Made by a program: the position numbers and the translations under genes. Shown piece by piece: positions 35,446 through 46,673 of a stretch of DNA of 64,000 nt (its first letter is position 1; each line of letters begins with the position of its first letter). The stretch is from Vanrija pseudolonga (lineage: Eukaryota; Basidiomycota; Tremellomycetes; Trichosporonales; Trichosporonaceae). The notes under the pieces are model-generated. The model ran no database searches. It was given only the letters and a program-made list of their open reading frames with translations, and was not told the origin of the DNA. The DNA is taken from contig NC_085850.1 in NCBI RefSeq assembly GCF_020906515.1, forward strand, positions 1,240,001-1,304,000, read 5' to 3'.

Positions 35446-37873
35446 ATGGCGCCAAACAAGAACACCGGAAAGGCGGCAGCCAAGGCGGCCAAAAAGGCCA
35501 AACAGGCAGACAAGGCGGCAAAGAAGGAGGCCCAGGCAATCAAGGCGACTACAAAGGGAAAGGGCAAGGGGAAGGACGCCAATGATGACGATGATGAGGA
35601 TCTCGACGCCATCCTTGCACGGTACAAAGCGGAGATGGAGGCGGTGAGTGGTGGCGTCGGCGTGTGATGGTGCACTGATATGGCTTCGTAGCAAGCTGCA
35701 AACACAGTCACGACGCTCGAGTCTCCACCACCACCGCGCACGGGCGCACTCTTCCTCGCCTCGCCGTCGACTCTGTCGTCTGAGAGCAACCACTTGTACC
35801 TCCTCTTTGGCGAGTACTTTGATGGGTCTCGCGCGACATTCTACTCGTCCACGCTGAGGTATGACGTTATAAAGGACGAGTGGAGGGAGTACAAGAGCGG
35901 TATTGCGCCTGCGCCGCGTAGTAGTGCTGCTGGCGTCGCTGGTGCTGGCTTGGCCGAGGGAGGCGGCATCTTGATCTTTGGTGGGTTAATATGTCACAGG
36001 GTTGGCTGACCCGCACAGGCGGCGAGTATGCCTCGCCAACTCAGACCAGCTTCCACCACTACAAGGACATGTGGCTCTTCTCCATCAAGACGCACTCGTG
36101 GGACAAGATCGAGTTCAAGCGTGGTCCGTCTGGACGAAGTGGACACCGCATGGTGCTCTGGAAGCAATACGTGATCCTCTTTGGTGGCTTCATTGACGTG
36201 GGCGTGAAGAGTGGGTGCCGTGTGTTCGTCATGTATACCCGCTAACGCCGCAGCCAACTACCTCTCCGATCTGTGGATCTTTGACACCACGACGTACAAG
36301 TGGACGCAGATTGAGCACATTGACAAGGACCGGGCGCCGGGGTGAGTTCGGGGTATGGAGTGATGAGCTGATACCCCAGACCCCGAAGTGGCTTCTCGTT
36401 CATCCCTTGTCCCGAGGGCGCAATCCTCTATGGCGGCTATCGCAAGGAGTATGTCAAGGGGACAAGACCCAAGGGCATGCCGTTGGATGATGGGTGGCTG
36501 TTGAGGTGAGTTGTGTGTGCCGCTTCCAAGCTAACTCTCAGGATGGACGAGGACCTCTCAAAGCTCAAGTGGGAGCGCCGGAAGAAGGCAGGCTACGCCC
36601 CGTCTCTGCGATCTGGCAGCACCATGGCCCACTGGGCGAGCAAGGGCATGGGTGTGCTCTTTGGTGGTGTGCTGGACGAGGAGAAGGACGAGGAGAGCAT
36701 GGAGAGTGTCTTCTACAATGATCTGTGGGTGACTAACTCCGCGAGATGGGGCTTACCCGCACAGGTTTGCATACAACCCAGCTGGGAATGGACGGTGGAC
36801 GAGCCTCAACTTGAAGAAGAGGAAGAAGATGGGCGGGAAGCGCCGCGCGAAGAAAGTCGAGGTGGAGGTTAAGGAGGACGACGAGGAGGACATGGATGTT
36901 GATGGCGAGGAGGGCGATGATGATGAGGTGGGTGGAGCGAGCTGCACCTTTGACTGACAGCCTAGGACGACGGCGACGAGGTCAAGCCATCACGCCCGTC
37001 GCCATCACCGGCGGCCACACCGGTGCCAGAGCCCGAAGACGACGCGGACGACCCGCAGAGGACTATCCCGTTGACGCGATACAATGCCATGCTGGCGATC
37101 GTCAAGAACACGCTCTTCATGTGGGTAGATTATCACGTGCATGCTCTGACTCACCAGCTACGGAGGGATCTACGAGACGACCAACCCTGCACGCGAGTAC
37201 ACCCTCGACGACTTTATCACCCTCAATTTGGAGAAGCTGGACCGGTTCAACCATCTCCGCGGCACAGGCCTGGAGGAGCTCGAATGGAAGGGCAGCGACG
37301 ACGAGGGCGGGTCGGATGACTCGGACGAGGAAGACGAGGAGGAGGATGATGAGAGCGACGACGACGACGAAGAGGAGATTGCCGCGCTCGACGAGGACGA
37401 GGACGACGACGCGGCCAAGGAGGCACGCCACGCGGCCTTGTCCCAGGCTGAGAAGGTGGGTCGGAGCGAGAGCATCGCTAACAGCTAGGACGCGCTGCGC
37501 CAACGCGCAACCAAGTTCATGGGTGTGGCCAAGGACGCCACGCGCACCGACGAGGACGTGCTCTCCACCCCGCTCCCAGGCGAAAACCTGCGCATGTTCT
37601 ACGAGCGCACGAAAGAGTACTGGGCCGGAACGGCGTACGGGCGGAGCGGGAGCCGCGGCAAGGCGCTGCGGCGCGAGGGATTCCGTGGGTGCGGAGCAGG
37701 GGACTTGACTAACGCCACCAGACCTGTCGAGCGCACGCTACGACGAGTACAGGCCGCTCCTGGAGGAGATTGAGCGTATCCAGCGCGAGGCCGAGCTCGA
37801 CGCCGCGGCCGTTGCGGCGAGTAAGCGGACTGCGATGGGTGTTGTCGGCGAGGGAGGGCGTAACCGACGATAG
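35446..37873 (+). CDS. KEL3: Kelch-repeat protein with C-terminal DUF4110 (Kel3/KLHDC4 type)
   Basis: The N terminus is a Lys/Ala-rich segment (MAPNKNTGKAAAKAAKKAKQ). Kelch blades follow, each with a hydrophobic-GG signature: LYLLFGEYFDG, ILIFGGEYA, YVILFGGFIDV, LYGGYRKEYVKG and GVLFGGVLDEEK. The second half has KK-rich and Asp/Glu-rich stretches, then TRYNAMLAIVKNTLFM, YGGIYETTNPAREYTLDDF and the DUF4110 element PLPGENLRMFYERTKEYW. The order kelch propeller, acidic spacer, DUF4110 is that of yeast Kel3 and animal KLHDC4. Ten or so short introns are inferred from matching donors and acceptors. Function in the family is poorly known; a nuclear/nucleolar or translation-linked role is possible. 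The start is the ATG directly ahead of the Lys-rich segment. Confidence 0.88.
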
Positions 37874-37964
37874 TCGCGGGGCGCCGCCGATAGTTACACT
37901 ATGCATCTTCCGCGGGGTATATCCTATGCAACATGTAGTATGAATCCGTAACACCCTCTACAAC

Positions 37965-39328
37965 CTACGCCGACTGCGCCTGCAGCACGGCCGCCTTGGC
38001 CAGCGCGCTAGCCTCGCGCGCCTTGCGGTCCGTCTCGATGACCTCGAGGATCTCGCTCGCGCCGAGGGTTCGCAGCTGGCGCGCGCATTCCTCGCCCCAG
38101 CGCTCCGCCTCGCGCCACGACGTGATGACGGCCGGTCCAGGCTCGTACAGAACATGCCTTGAGCCGTCGGTGGACGTGACGCACGCCTTGAGGTCGAGCT
38201 TGACCCTGCGGGTCTGGAGGGCGGGGGTCTCGCCGTCGACGGGCAGGGGCGTGGTGGTGGGCAGGATGCCCGAGAAGTGGAGCGTGGGCGAGGCGGACGT
38301 CGGCGCGGGGAACGTGTCGGCGGGGTAGTGCGCGGGCGTGGCGTCGTCCGCGGGCAGCTCTGTCAACGTCGTCTCGACGCCGACGGGCACGGAGCAGCCG
38401 CCCTCGAGCTCGCGCAGCAAGCCGCGCTCGGCGCCAACACGCCACTCGGTCTGCCAGTGGCTGACCTTGCGGAGCGCCTCGCGCGTCTTGACGTCGCCTT
38501 GCCTGATCTCGACGGCGAGCGCGCCCTGCCCAACGGCGTGCATCAGCACGGGGTACTCGAGCGGCGCGGTCAGCCGGTCGCCGGCGCCGAGGCGCACCAT
38601 GCCACTGATGGCGAGGATGAGCGCCGCGAACGGCGAGTCGGGCGCGTCGAGCTTGCCGAGGCGGGTGTTGAGGTTGCCGCGCTGGGGTGTGTCAGCGGGG
38701 GATGTGCGACATGGTGTGGAGGAGATGGCGATGAACCAAGGTGCTTTGTCTGCCTCGGCGTGTGCCGACGCCATCGGCCCACAAGACCCGTCCGGATCGG
38801 AAAATCCCATCTCACCCACACCTCTCCCACAAAACTCACCATGTCAGCAAACTTGAGCTTGGGGTACGCGCGGGACAGCTGGGCGACGCGGCGCACCGAG
38901 CCAGTGCCAATCACACTACCAGCGGGCAGCTCGTCGAGCGACTTGTACGGCAGGCCCTGCTTGACGACGAACGCGTCGCGGGGGTCGTGGCGCTCGAGCA
39001 GGGCAGCAAACTCGCATCCGTCGCGGATGGCCGTGGGCACGTCCTTGCACGAGTGGACGAGGAGGTCGAACCGGCCGTCGAGGAGCGCGCTCTCGAGCTC
39101 GTCGGTCCAGAGCGACTTGGCCGGCTGCGCAGAGTTGAACGGCGACAGCTCGTGCAGCGGCGTCGTCTGATTCCTATCGCCCAGCGTTGTCATGTGCTCG
39201 ACGGGGAACGTCGCGGGCGAGTTGGCGGCGGCGAGCGCGTCGGCGACCCACTGCGTCTGGATGAGCGCGAGGTTGGACTTGCGCGTGCCGACGACGAAGC
39301 GCGAGGGGGTGGGGGTGGGGGTGGACAT
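37965..39328 (-). CDS. HEM3: Hydroxymethylbilane synthase (porphobilinogen deaminase), haem pathway
   Basis: It joins four porphobilinogen units into hydroxymethylbilane in the cytosol, the third step of haem synthesis. Exon 1 (about 38840-39328) reads [60 protein letters not shown] and [20 protein letters not shown]. Exon 2, after an intron of about 157 nt, begins with the substrate-binding [12 protein letters not shown] and contains [10 protein letters not shown] and the dipyrromethane-cofactor loop [14 protein letters not shown] with its Cys. The C-terminal domain ends [13 protein letters not shown]. The length and all key Arg/Lys/Cys residues are normal. It lies tail-to-tail with the kelch gene, 91 bp apart, and shares a 396-bp promoter with kynureninase. 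Confidence 0.94.
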
Positions 39329-39724
39329 GGCGAGCTGTGCTTCCTATGCTTTGTCGTGGACCTCGTCGCGTGAGTTCTAGTTGTGGGTATGTCGAGGTGT
39401 GATGCAAAGGTCGGTCGTTGTCGTCGTTGTCGTCGTGTTCGGCGTCACTGAAAAAGACGGACGATGGCAATGTCTCGTGGCCGGACACTGCCGGATGGTA
39501 CAGCGGGACGGCCGGACGGTTAGGCCCGAAGTGACTCAGGCACGGGCACGTGGCGAGGCGGCAATCGTGGGAGAGTTACCCCGCAGCGCCGCAGTATCAT
39601 CGCAGCACGAGTTGGTCGGCGTCGCCGCGGCCAAGTCCGCGGAGCTCAGAGCCAAGATCGATCTGGTTAAGTCATAAGCTCCCCTATTGACGTCTAATCC
39701 CCACAGCGTTCTCACAATCGCATC
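39329..39724. promoter_or_regulatory. Divergent promoter between HEM3 and the kynureninase gene
   Basis: 396 bases with no supported gene. It contains a GTT/GTC trinucleotide run at about 39416-39440. No specific site is claimed. Confidence 0.45.
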
Positions 39725-41535
39725 ATGACACCCCCACCCACCAAGGAGCAGCTCGCCCAGCTCGACGCCGAGGACCCGCTCAAGTGGACTCGCGACGAGT
39801 TTGAGATTCCCGACGCGAGGGCGAGCGGAGCGAAAGTTGGTGAGTCGTGGTGGAGGTTGCGTCATGGCGGGGGAGTGTGGGGATGGCGAGGTTGGGAGCC
39901 GCGGCGCTGGATATCGGGCTACTGGGGCTGAGAGGGAGGTGGTGTGACCGTGCCAGAGCTCGCTGAGCCGCCGGACGAGCTCTCGTCTGCACTCCGAGCG
40001 CCAGCTGCACTCCCCATTCGCAAACACCGTCGTCGCGCGAACGCACAGATGCTGACCTACTCGCCCAGACGGCAAGGCGATCTACTTCTGCGGCAACTCG
40101 CTGGGCCTGCTGAGCAAGAAGGCAAGGCAGCACGTCCTCGAGGAGCTGGATACGTGGTCGACGAGGTGAGCGTGAACTCTTCTACCCCAGCTCACACTCC
40201 CAGCGCCGTCTTTGGCCACTTCAACCACAAGTACGACCGCCCCTGGAAGTATGTCGACCGCCCACTCACGCCCCACCTCGCGCGCCTCGTCGGCGCCAAG
40301 GAGAGCGAGGTGGCCCACACCGCCACGCTCACGGGCAACATTCACAACCTCTTCACGACGTTCTACAAGCCCACGCCCAAGCGCTGGAAGATTGTGATTG
40401 AGAAGGGCGCGTTCCCGAGCGACTGGGTGGGCTGCACCTTCTTTGAGCTAGCCGCTGACCCCGCAGTACGCCATCTACTCCCACCCCAACCTCCACAGCG
40501 ATGTCCTTTCGCCCGAGCAGGTCAAGGACTCGGTCATTGCCCTCGCACCACGCGAAGGCGAGGAGACGCTCCGCACCGAGGACATTCTCGAGGTGCTCGA
40601 GAAGAACAAGGACGAGGTAGGCTGACTAGTACGAGTACTGCTCACCCCAGATCGCCATCGTCTGGCTCCCCCTGGTGCAGTACTACACCGGCCAGGTGTT
40701 CGACGCCCCCACCCTGTCCAAGAAGACGCACGACATTGGCGCGCTCTTCGGCCTCGACATGGCCCACGGAGTCGGCAACGTCAAGATTGAGCTCAACAAG
40801 TGGGAAGTCGACTTTGCCGTCTGGTGCACGTACAAGTGAGTCGATTGAGTGACTGGCACTGCATAAGAGCCCTGCCAGCATAGTGCTGGAGTTGCAGTCC
40901 TGGTAACCCCGACCACCTCTGACACCACACACAGGTACCTCAACTCTGGCCCCGGCGCCGTCGGCGGCTACTTTATCCGCGACGGCCTGGATGACAACAA
41001 CCGCCGCCTCGCCGGCTGGTGGGGCAACGACGAGAAGACGCGTTTCCAGATGAAGCCCCAGTTTGAGCCCACACCAGGCGCCAAGGGCTACCAGCACTCC
41101 AACACCAACGTCCTCGGCTCGATCCCCCTCCTCGCCACGCTCGAGATTATCGACAAGGCCGGGTTCGACAACCTCCGCGCCAAGGCCATCCGCCTCACTG
41201 GCGCACTCGACTCGCTCCTCCGCGCATCCAAGTACTACACTGACAAGGCGCCCGGACCCAACGACACCAAAGCCGGCTTCAGGATCCTCACCCCCGAGAA
41301 CCCGTGGCGCGGCACCCAGCTGTCGCTCGAGATCCACCCCGCCCGCCCAGGCGTCATGCCTCGCGTGTTTGACCGCATGCTCGAGGCCGGTCTCGTTGGT
41401 GACGAGCGCCAGCCTCACGTCATTCGCCTCTCGCCTGTGGTGCTTTACAACACATTTACCGAGGTCGGCAAGGCGGTGGACATTCTCAACGCGGCGCTGG
41501 CGGCCGAGGACGAGGAGCTGGCCAAGGGAAATTGA
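39725..41535 (+). CDS. BNA5: Kynureninase
   Basis: A PLP enzyme that cleaves 3-hydroxykynurenine to 3-hydroxyanthranilate and alanine in de novo NAD synthesis from tryptophan. Seven exons: MTPPPTKEQLAQLDAEDPL; after a 225-nt intron DGKAIYFCGNSLGLLSKKAR; SAVFGHFNHKYDRPWKYVD with the family phosphate-binding stretch AHTATLTGNIHNLFTTFYKP; YAIYSHPNLHSDVLSPEQV; IAIVWLPLVQYYTGQVFD with GLDMAHGVGNVKIELNKW (PLP-binding Asp) and DFAVWCTYK; and a last exon YLNSGPGAVGGYFIRDG to AALAAEDEELAKGN. The PLP lysine is the K of CTYK, and an intron falls directly after it. Length and motifs are normal. Confidence 0.93.
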
Positions 41536-42089
41536 ACAGGATCATTGGGTATTTGAGCGCACCGGCACGGTGTACGCATGTAGTGCTGAGAATAGTCAGG
41601 GTGTGCACAGTGGAGATAACACGGGAAGGCATAAGTGCGCATTCTTGACTCCTACTTGCGGCGGGCGCTCGGCTCAGCTGCAAGGACGCCAGGGGCCCCA
41701 AATTCCGACTTTCCTCGTGCCATGTCTTCCTCCAGTCCAGTCACCCGTCTTCCTCGTCTTCCTCCTCTCCCCCTTTTCCCCTGTCTTGCCCGGCCATTCC
41801 CCCACTGCCACGACGTCTGTTGCATGTTATTAATGTTATTCTGGTGCTCTTTTCTCTCCATTTCCCCCCATTCATTGCTTTCATCCACCGCCTCCTTCAT
41901 CGACCACTTGACATGGCAAGGCTTGGCAAGGCAGGTGAGAGTAGCGGTCTCTCTCACACTTACTTCCTTCCTCCATCATACTCACGTCTTGTCCCCGAGT
42001 ACACCTTCCCTCCAGTGGTTTGCGCGTCTCACCGCGCAGTCTCCTCACCAGGTCCTAGCCCCCCTAACTCTCATAACCCCCTAGCCCCA
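41536..42089. other. Intergenic region, start of the AT-richer interval
   Basis: 554 bases after kynureninase, CT-rich on the plus strand from about 41700 to 42060. An in-frame ATG at 41913 (MARLGKA, followed by a gtgaga donor) may be the true first exon of the next gene, but I could not link it. Confidence 0.4.
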
Positions 42090-42807
42090 ATGACAAGCCC
42101 TCACCTCCCAAAACGAGAGAACCCTGTGCTGACATGGTTGCTAATCCAAGTGCCAAGGGCAAATAACCCTATGCATGTGAGAAATTAGGCACTGATTCCA
42201 GCTGACGAGGAAGGCAAACACCAAGGAGGGTCAGGCCAAAGCGGAGAAGCGACTCGCGGAGGAATACCCAGAGGCAGCGGCACGGAAGAAGAGTCGCCAG
42301 TTTGTGAGCAATGGCTGACACTCTTAGAATGCACTAACACTGGCAGCAGGGAGCTCCTACCGCTCAAGACGCGTCGGGACGTCCAGAGTCACAGGCGCCG
42401 AAGGAGGAGGACGAAGAGGCCGGAGCGCCCATGGTGAGCCAACCTTCCTTGCCGTGCTGATCCGAAGGGCGTTGATGCGGAAGTGATCAGAGTCAACCGT
42501 ATGGACGACGAGCTCGAGGAGAGTGACGGAAAGCACCAGAAGACGTCTGGCGGTGAGTGTCCAACTCGTTGGTCTCGGGAGCACATCGTCCTCGAGTCCT
42601 CTGCTTCGACGCTGTCAGATGGAACAAATTGACAGAACAGCATCGCGTCCCCTCCCCGCCGCTGGGAACAAATCGGGGACGGCGCCAAAGCGCGCGAGCG
42701 GCAAGTCGTCCCAGTCGTCCAAGCGCAGCAAGACTTCTAAGAGCGTCACGACCTCGAAGGCGCCCAAGACATCTACGAAGCCCAAGACCTCGAAGGCGCC
42801 CAAGTAG
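42090..42807 (+). CDS. Small Lys/Ser-rich protein of unknown function
   Basis: I do not recognise this gene; the start is uncertain. Readable exons are TRKANTKEGQAKAEKRLAEE continuing YPEAAARKKSRQF, then QGAPTAQDASGRPESQAPKE, then GVDAEVIRVNRMDDELEESD, and a last exon of repeated Lys motifs ending SKAPKTSTKPKTSKAPK. Introns with gtgagc/gtgagt donors join them in one frame; the last acceptor is aacag before CATCG. The C-terminal TSK/APK repeats resemble histone-H1-like basic tails, which suggests a nuclear or nucleolar protein, but this is only composition. An alternative start is ATG 41913 or the ATG near 42133. Confidence 0.5.
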
Positions 42808-43447
42808 TCGGCTCGGGGCCGCACCCCGATAACCTTCCCGACAGCATCCCACCGGTGCAGTAATTGTTCGAAGCCGCCGATTCCGTTTCTGTCTGTACAG
42901 TATTTTCCCCTTCGAAGCTTCATGCCGTCCACCGGCGTCTCATGTTTGCATTTCACGTGTAGAATCATGTGCGTGCCTTGTCTTGACAGCCTTCCGGTTG
43001 ACTGATCTGGGCGGGGGTTGGCTGCATGTCCCCTCGGTTGCAAACACCTTGTGGCCACCGTGTCACAACGCCACATTGGCTGGTGCCACTCTATTCAGTC
43101 CACTCCGATACATTCTACTATAACTAGCCCATACCGTGCATAGTTACCCCTCTGTCTAATGTATCGTCTTGTACTATCTCTCTAGTCGACTTGCCTAGTG
43201 TCTTTAAGTCTCCCACGAGGCTGATCTTGGAGTCAGTGCCACTCGCCGTCATCGCCTACACCACACACCGCCACTACTAGGTTTGTGTCCGCATTTCAGA
43301 GGTAAGTCTAACAGAACGCCCGGACTTTGTTTTGGTTCAACCTCTCGCACGACCCAGCTCTGGGACAGAGCTGAACAGGCCAGCCTTTTCGCCAGTCGTT
43401 CCCCCGCCCCCAATCCTCACACGACTGCGCCACGCCGATGGCAAGAG
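42808..43447. other. AT-richer intergenic region
   Basis: 640 bases with clearly lower GC by eye than the flanking housekeeping regions, including many short TA-rich stretches at about 43100-43200. No coding exon is firmly supported, though an upstream exon of the next plus-strand gene could lie at about 43290-43440. Confidence 0.45.
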
Positions 43448-43898
43448 ATGTTGGAAAGCGAGCGCGCCACTCTGGCGCCTCTGGTGGTATTTAACGCCAT
43501 TTTTCCTGTTTTCCTATCGTTAGGTTACTCTTATAACGTCTCTTACAACAAGAGAGAGTTGGGCCTGACGGTGAAGTGCATGATCAACACGGCAGTGGCA
43601 GGCAACTTGCCCAACCGCACCCGGCTGCAATCCAAGCCGAAACGCGATGCTCTTTCCCGAGCAGAGACGGCCAACGCCTTCGTCGGCCACCTCTCGATTC
43701 TCCGTAAACATGCGGACTACGGGTCGTGGCCGAAGGTATGTATGAGGTCAAACGAGGTCGAGGCTAACGGTCAAGCAATGGCTCACATACTTTGAGGTCG
43801 ACTCAGATGCGACCAGCACTATCGAATGTTCGCCGGATGGCGTCTTAGGGGCGGAGACCCTCCTCGCCTCCTCGATGGAGGGCTCGTGGTGGGCATGA
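43448..43898 (+). CDS. Orphan two-exon protein
   Basis: I do not recognise this protein. From ATG 43448 it reads MLESERATLAPLVVFNAIFP, GYSYNVSYNKRELGLTVKCM, QSKPKRDALSRAETANAFVG and ILRKHADYGSWPK. An in-phase 40-nt intron (gtatgt donor, ctaac branch, tcaag acceptor) then leads to QWLTYFEVDSDATSTIECSP and a TGA after GSWWA. About 137 residues, mixed composition unlike random GC-rich shadow frames. The frame is open for 165 nt upstream of the ATG without another ATG, so a first exon may be missing. The stop lies only 21 bases from the end of the duplicated module of the opposing minus-strand gene. Confidence 0.5.
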
Positions 43899-43918
43899 CT
43901 AGCGGTACCGGCGGCGGC

Positions 43919-44150
43919 CTAGTCGTCGAAGGAGCCGGCGGGGAAGCACGCAAATGGGTCGCTGGGGAGGGACTTTGGAACGGCATGGCGGCTCGGGCGG
44001 ATGGGGCGGCTGCCGGACGAGGTGGAAGCCGTCGCGGTTGTGGAAGGAGGAGCTGTGCGTGAGGCCGAAGATGTGTGTGGCGGTCTCGTAGTGGAGGTCT
44101 CCTCACAGTCATCCTCATCCTCCTCACCATCATCCAGCTTATCTACCTCC
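43919..44150 (-). repeat. Out-of-frame second copy of a C-terminal module
   Basis: Just after the stop of the GIY-YIG-like gene, another frame reads LDDGEEDEDDCEETSTTRPP, TATASTSSGSRPIRPSRHAV and PKSLPSDPFACFPAGSFDD. This mirrors the end of the gene itself: an acidic run, a Thr/Ser/Arg stretch (TRASTSTGSSTRPSRRAPP) and PKSFVFDPFKSFPP. It is a local duplication of about 200 bp whose second copy is no longer in frame with the gene. Confidence 0.6.
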
Positions 44151-46673
44151 TCAACCCGTCCTGGTCGACGAGGTCGGAGGAAAGGACTTGAAAGGGTCGA
44201 AGACAAAGGACTTGGGAGGGGCGCGGCGGCTAGGGCGAGTGCTCGACCCAGTCGAGGTGGAAGCTCTCGTGGTGGTGGCAGGTCGAGTTGTTGTGCGCGA
44301 CGAAGAAGTGGGCTGCGGTCGGGGGGTGAAGACGTCGGATTCGTCGTCTTCGTCCACCTCCATATTCCAGTGGCCGTCCTCCTCCTCCAGGGCCTCCTCC
44401 TCCTCCTCCTCGGCCTCCTTCTCCTCCTCGGTCTCTTCATCCTGCTCAGCCTCCTCCTCGTCTTCTTCTCGGATGTCCCCGGTGAACAGGGAGTAGTCCA
44501 GTCGTCCCAACATGGCCTCTGCAAGGGCACGGCGGTTCTTCGTCACCCACGCGCGCAGGTTCGACTGAGAGCGAGCGGGCAGAAGCTTGTTCAGCTCCAT
44601 TGCTGAAACATGGCGCCCCTCCTTGAAGACTTTGAGAACGTGTCTGTTTGATGAGCGAAAGGCAACCAACCTGAACTTACGCTATGATGATGTTGCGCTC
44701 TCTGATGATGTTGCGCTCTCGAGCCGAGTAAAGGCGGTTTGCTTTCAGTGCCAGCCGCTTCCGCTGGTCCACGTAGTCACATGTCTGCTTGAAGATGTCG
44801 GCCGGGATCTTGAATCCGAAGCCCCGCTTGTCGGCTTCGTTCCCTGGGACGGTCAGCTTCATTGAGCCCGAGATTGACGTACACATAGCCAGGATAAACG
44901 CAGTCTTGTCCGCGTTCTTGCGCCCGGGCAAGTTGTGCAGCGCCTCAAAGTGGTCGACGAGGTTGTCGTCGTCGAAGACATTGTCACCAAGATGATTCTC
45001 GTCGCCAAAGGGGTCATCTTCTTCCGCGAGCTTCTGGAGGGCGTCGACAATCCAGCTTCGAACCACCGCTGCCCCCGCACCCGTATTGAGCGTCGGGAGG
45101 AACTTGGTGGGCGCGGTGTACGACCACTGGCCGTCCACCTCGTCTAGCTCTCGGGAGAAGAACAACGTACACACTGACACTCTTGTCAGTGCTATGCGTC
45201 GCTTCCAACAAAGCGCGACAACTCACGCTTGGTCATGCGACTGGTGCTTCGCGTACGGCGCTCATAAGGAAAGGGCGCCTTGGCCTCACTCGTGTCGCCG
45301 ATGAGGTTAACGCGCTGGATCGCGAGGCCTGAATGGTCAGAACAACAGTGTCGCCCAGAATGACTCTCACCGATCACGTCGGAGTAGGGGTAGACTTCGT
45401 TCTCGAGTTCGCCCCGCTTGGGCTCGGCATCTGAGGCATTAATGGCGACCAGGCTGGAACGCAGGTAGGAACTCACAGTTCTTCTACTGGACCAACAGCT
45501 GGTTGTACTCGACCTCGTCAATAACAAACTGGGCCGTTTGCTTGATTTTGAGCATGACTCGCTTCTTGACCGCCCGCAAAGTCCGCTGGCTGGTGTACGC
45601 CGCTCCGAGGTAGGTGTAGAATGCGAGCTCCAGAGCGTCGGTGTAGGCGCCTTCCTTTGAGTGCTCGACGAACCAAAAGCTGGGCAGTTAGCTGGACGCA
45701 ATCCCTGTGTGGCTCAGGTTGCACGGGCCACAATAGTGGAGAATGGATGCGACAGCACGCTCGTCTCGGTCGCTCCCAAGCAGGTTGTAGTAGGGGTTGG
45801 CAGTGTCCCCGAGCCAGGAGGTGGCGTCCTTGACCGACTAGCGCATGAGCCTGGTTGGAGCCATTTGGTCAAGGGCCTTCATCGTGGGCTCACGCGGCGC
45901 TGTGCCCACGAACATCGCGCTGGGGATCTTGTACTTCTTCCGAAGCCGGAATGTGATCTGCTTGCGATACGATGCGTGTATGAACCTCGACATCGTCTTC
46001 GCAGGGCAGGGCACCGCGAAAGCGTCACCGGCGAGCTTCTTCCAGTTCTCCGTGTCGCTGTTCAGGGGTATGAACTTGCCCGCCTGAGCCCACTGTGAGG
46101 GGCGCTTCATGAGATGTTCAATCTCATGTGCTAGCAGGTCAGTGAGAGGTCAACGCCAGAGGCACTCACGTAGCCACTTGGGGCTAGACTTGTAAAACTG
46201 CACGTCGAAGAGATTGTGGTCGATCATGCCCGACTGGGCGGTCTTGAAGAGCACGTGCACGACTAACTCGGCGAGATGCAGGGTCGTCCCGCGCGTGCCG
46301 GGGGGAGCTTCAAGGACGAGGACCTGTCGACGCCTGGCCCACGCCGGTGACGACCTCAGGTCGTGCGACTCGTTGTTGGTGAGGCAGTTGTCATCGCCAT
46401 GCTGCTGCAGCCTGTATGCGACCTCGGTCGAGTAGCCGACATATGTCTTGCCGTCGACGCAAATGGCGTAAATACCTCCGCCGCGGTGGTCTTCAGCAGG
46501 CGGAAGTGTGTCGGTGGAAGAGGCACAAGTCGCGCCCTGGTCCAGAAGGTCCTCGATACGTTGGACCTCGTGGATGATGATCGCCCACACCGTTTCAAGG
46601 AAGGTGGGGCCGCGGTTGGACTTGGTCGTCTTGATGGCAAAGTCCCAAGGTTTTGAACCCCCAAGCGCCCATC
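44151..46673 (-). CDS. GIY-YIG nuclease-domain protein of unknown family, 5' end unresolved, possibly damaged
   Basis: The first readable exon (about 46181-46673) starts RWALGGSKPWDFAIKTTKSN and holds a GIY-YIG core: GIYAICVDGKTYVGYSTEVA, with the following Arg and His (YRLQQHGDD) and a late Glu in LHLAELVVHVLFK. After a gtgagt/ctgac/ctgctag intron comes HEIEHLMKRPSQWAQAGKFI and MSRFIHASYRKQITFRLRKK. Then SVKDATSWLGDTANPYYNLL, FWFVEHSKEGAYTDALELAF, AEPKRGELENEVYPYSDVIG, LAIQRVNLIGDTSEAKAPFP, a long exon with ELDEVDGQWSYTAPTKFLPT and GFGFKIPADIFKQTCDYVDQ, and a last exon HVLKVFKEGRHVSAMELNKL that turns into an Asp/Glu-rich and Thr/Ser/Arg-rich tail. In-frame TAG codons occur at about 45841 and 45490; a phase-0 intron can remove the first, but I found none for the second, so it may be a pseudogene. 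There is no RING/PHD finger as in Slx1 and no reverse transcriptase nearby. Confidence 0.5.

Noticed and set aside
41820-42188. 123-codon plus-strand frame beginning MHVINVILVLFSLHF
   Set aside because: It is a hydrophobic translation of a CT-rich leader; only its last part overlaps a likely exon of the Lys-rich gene.
44151-46673. Penelope-type retroelement as the source of the GIY-YIG domain
   Set aside because: No reverse transcriptase motifs were seen on either strand between 41 and 47.5 kb, and the gene has several introns, so it is treated as an ordinary gene of unknown family.
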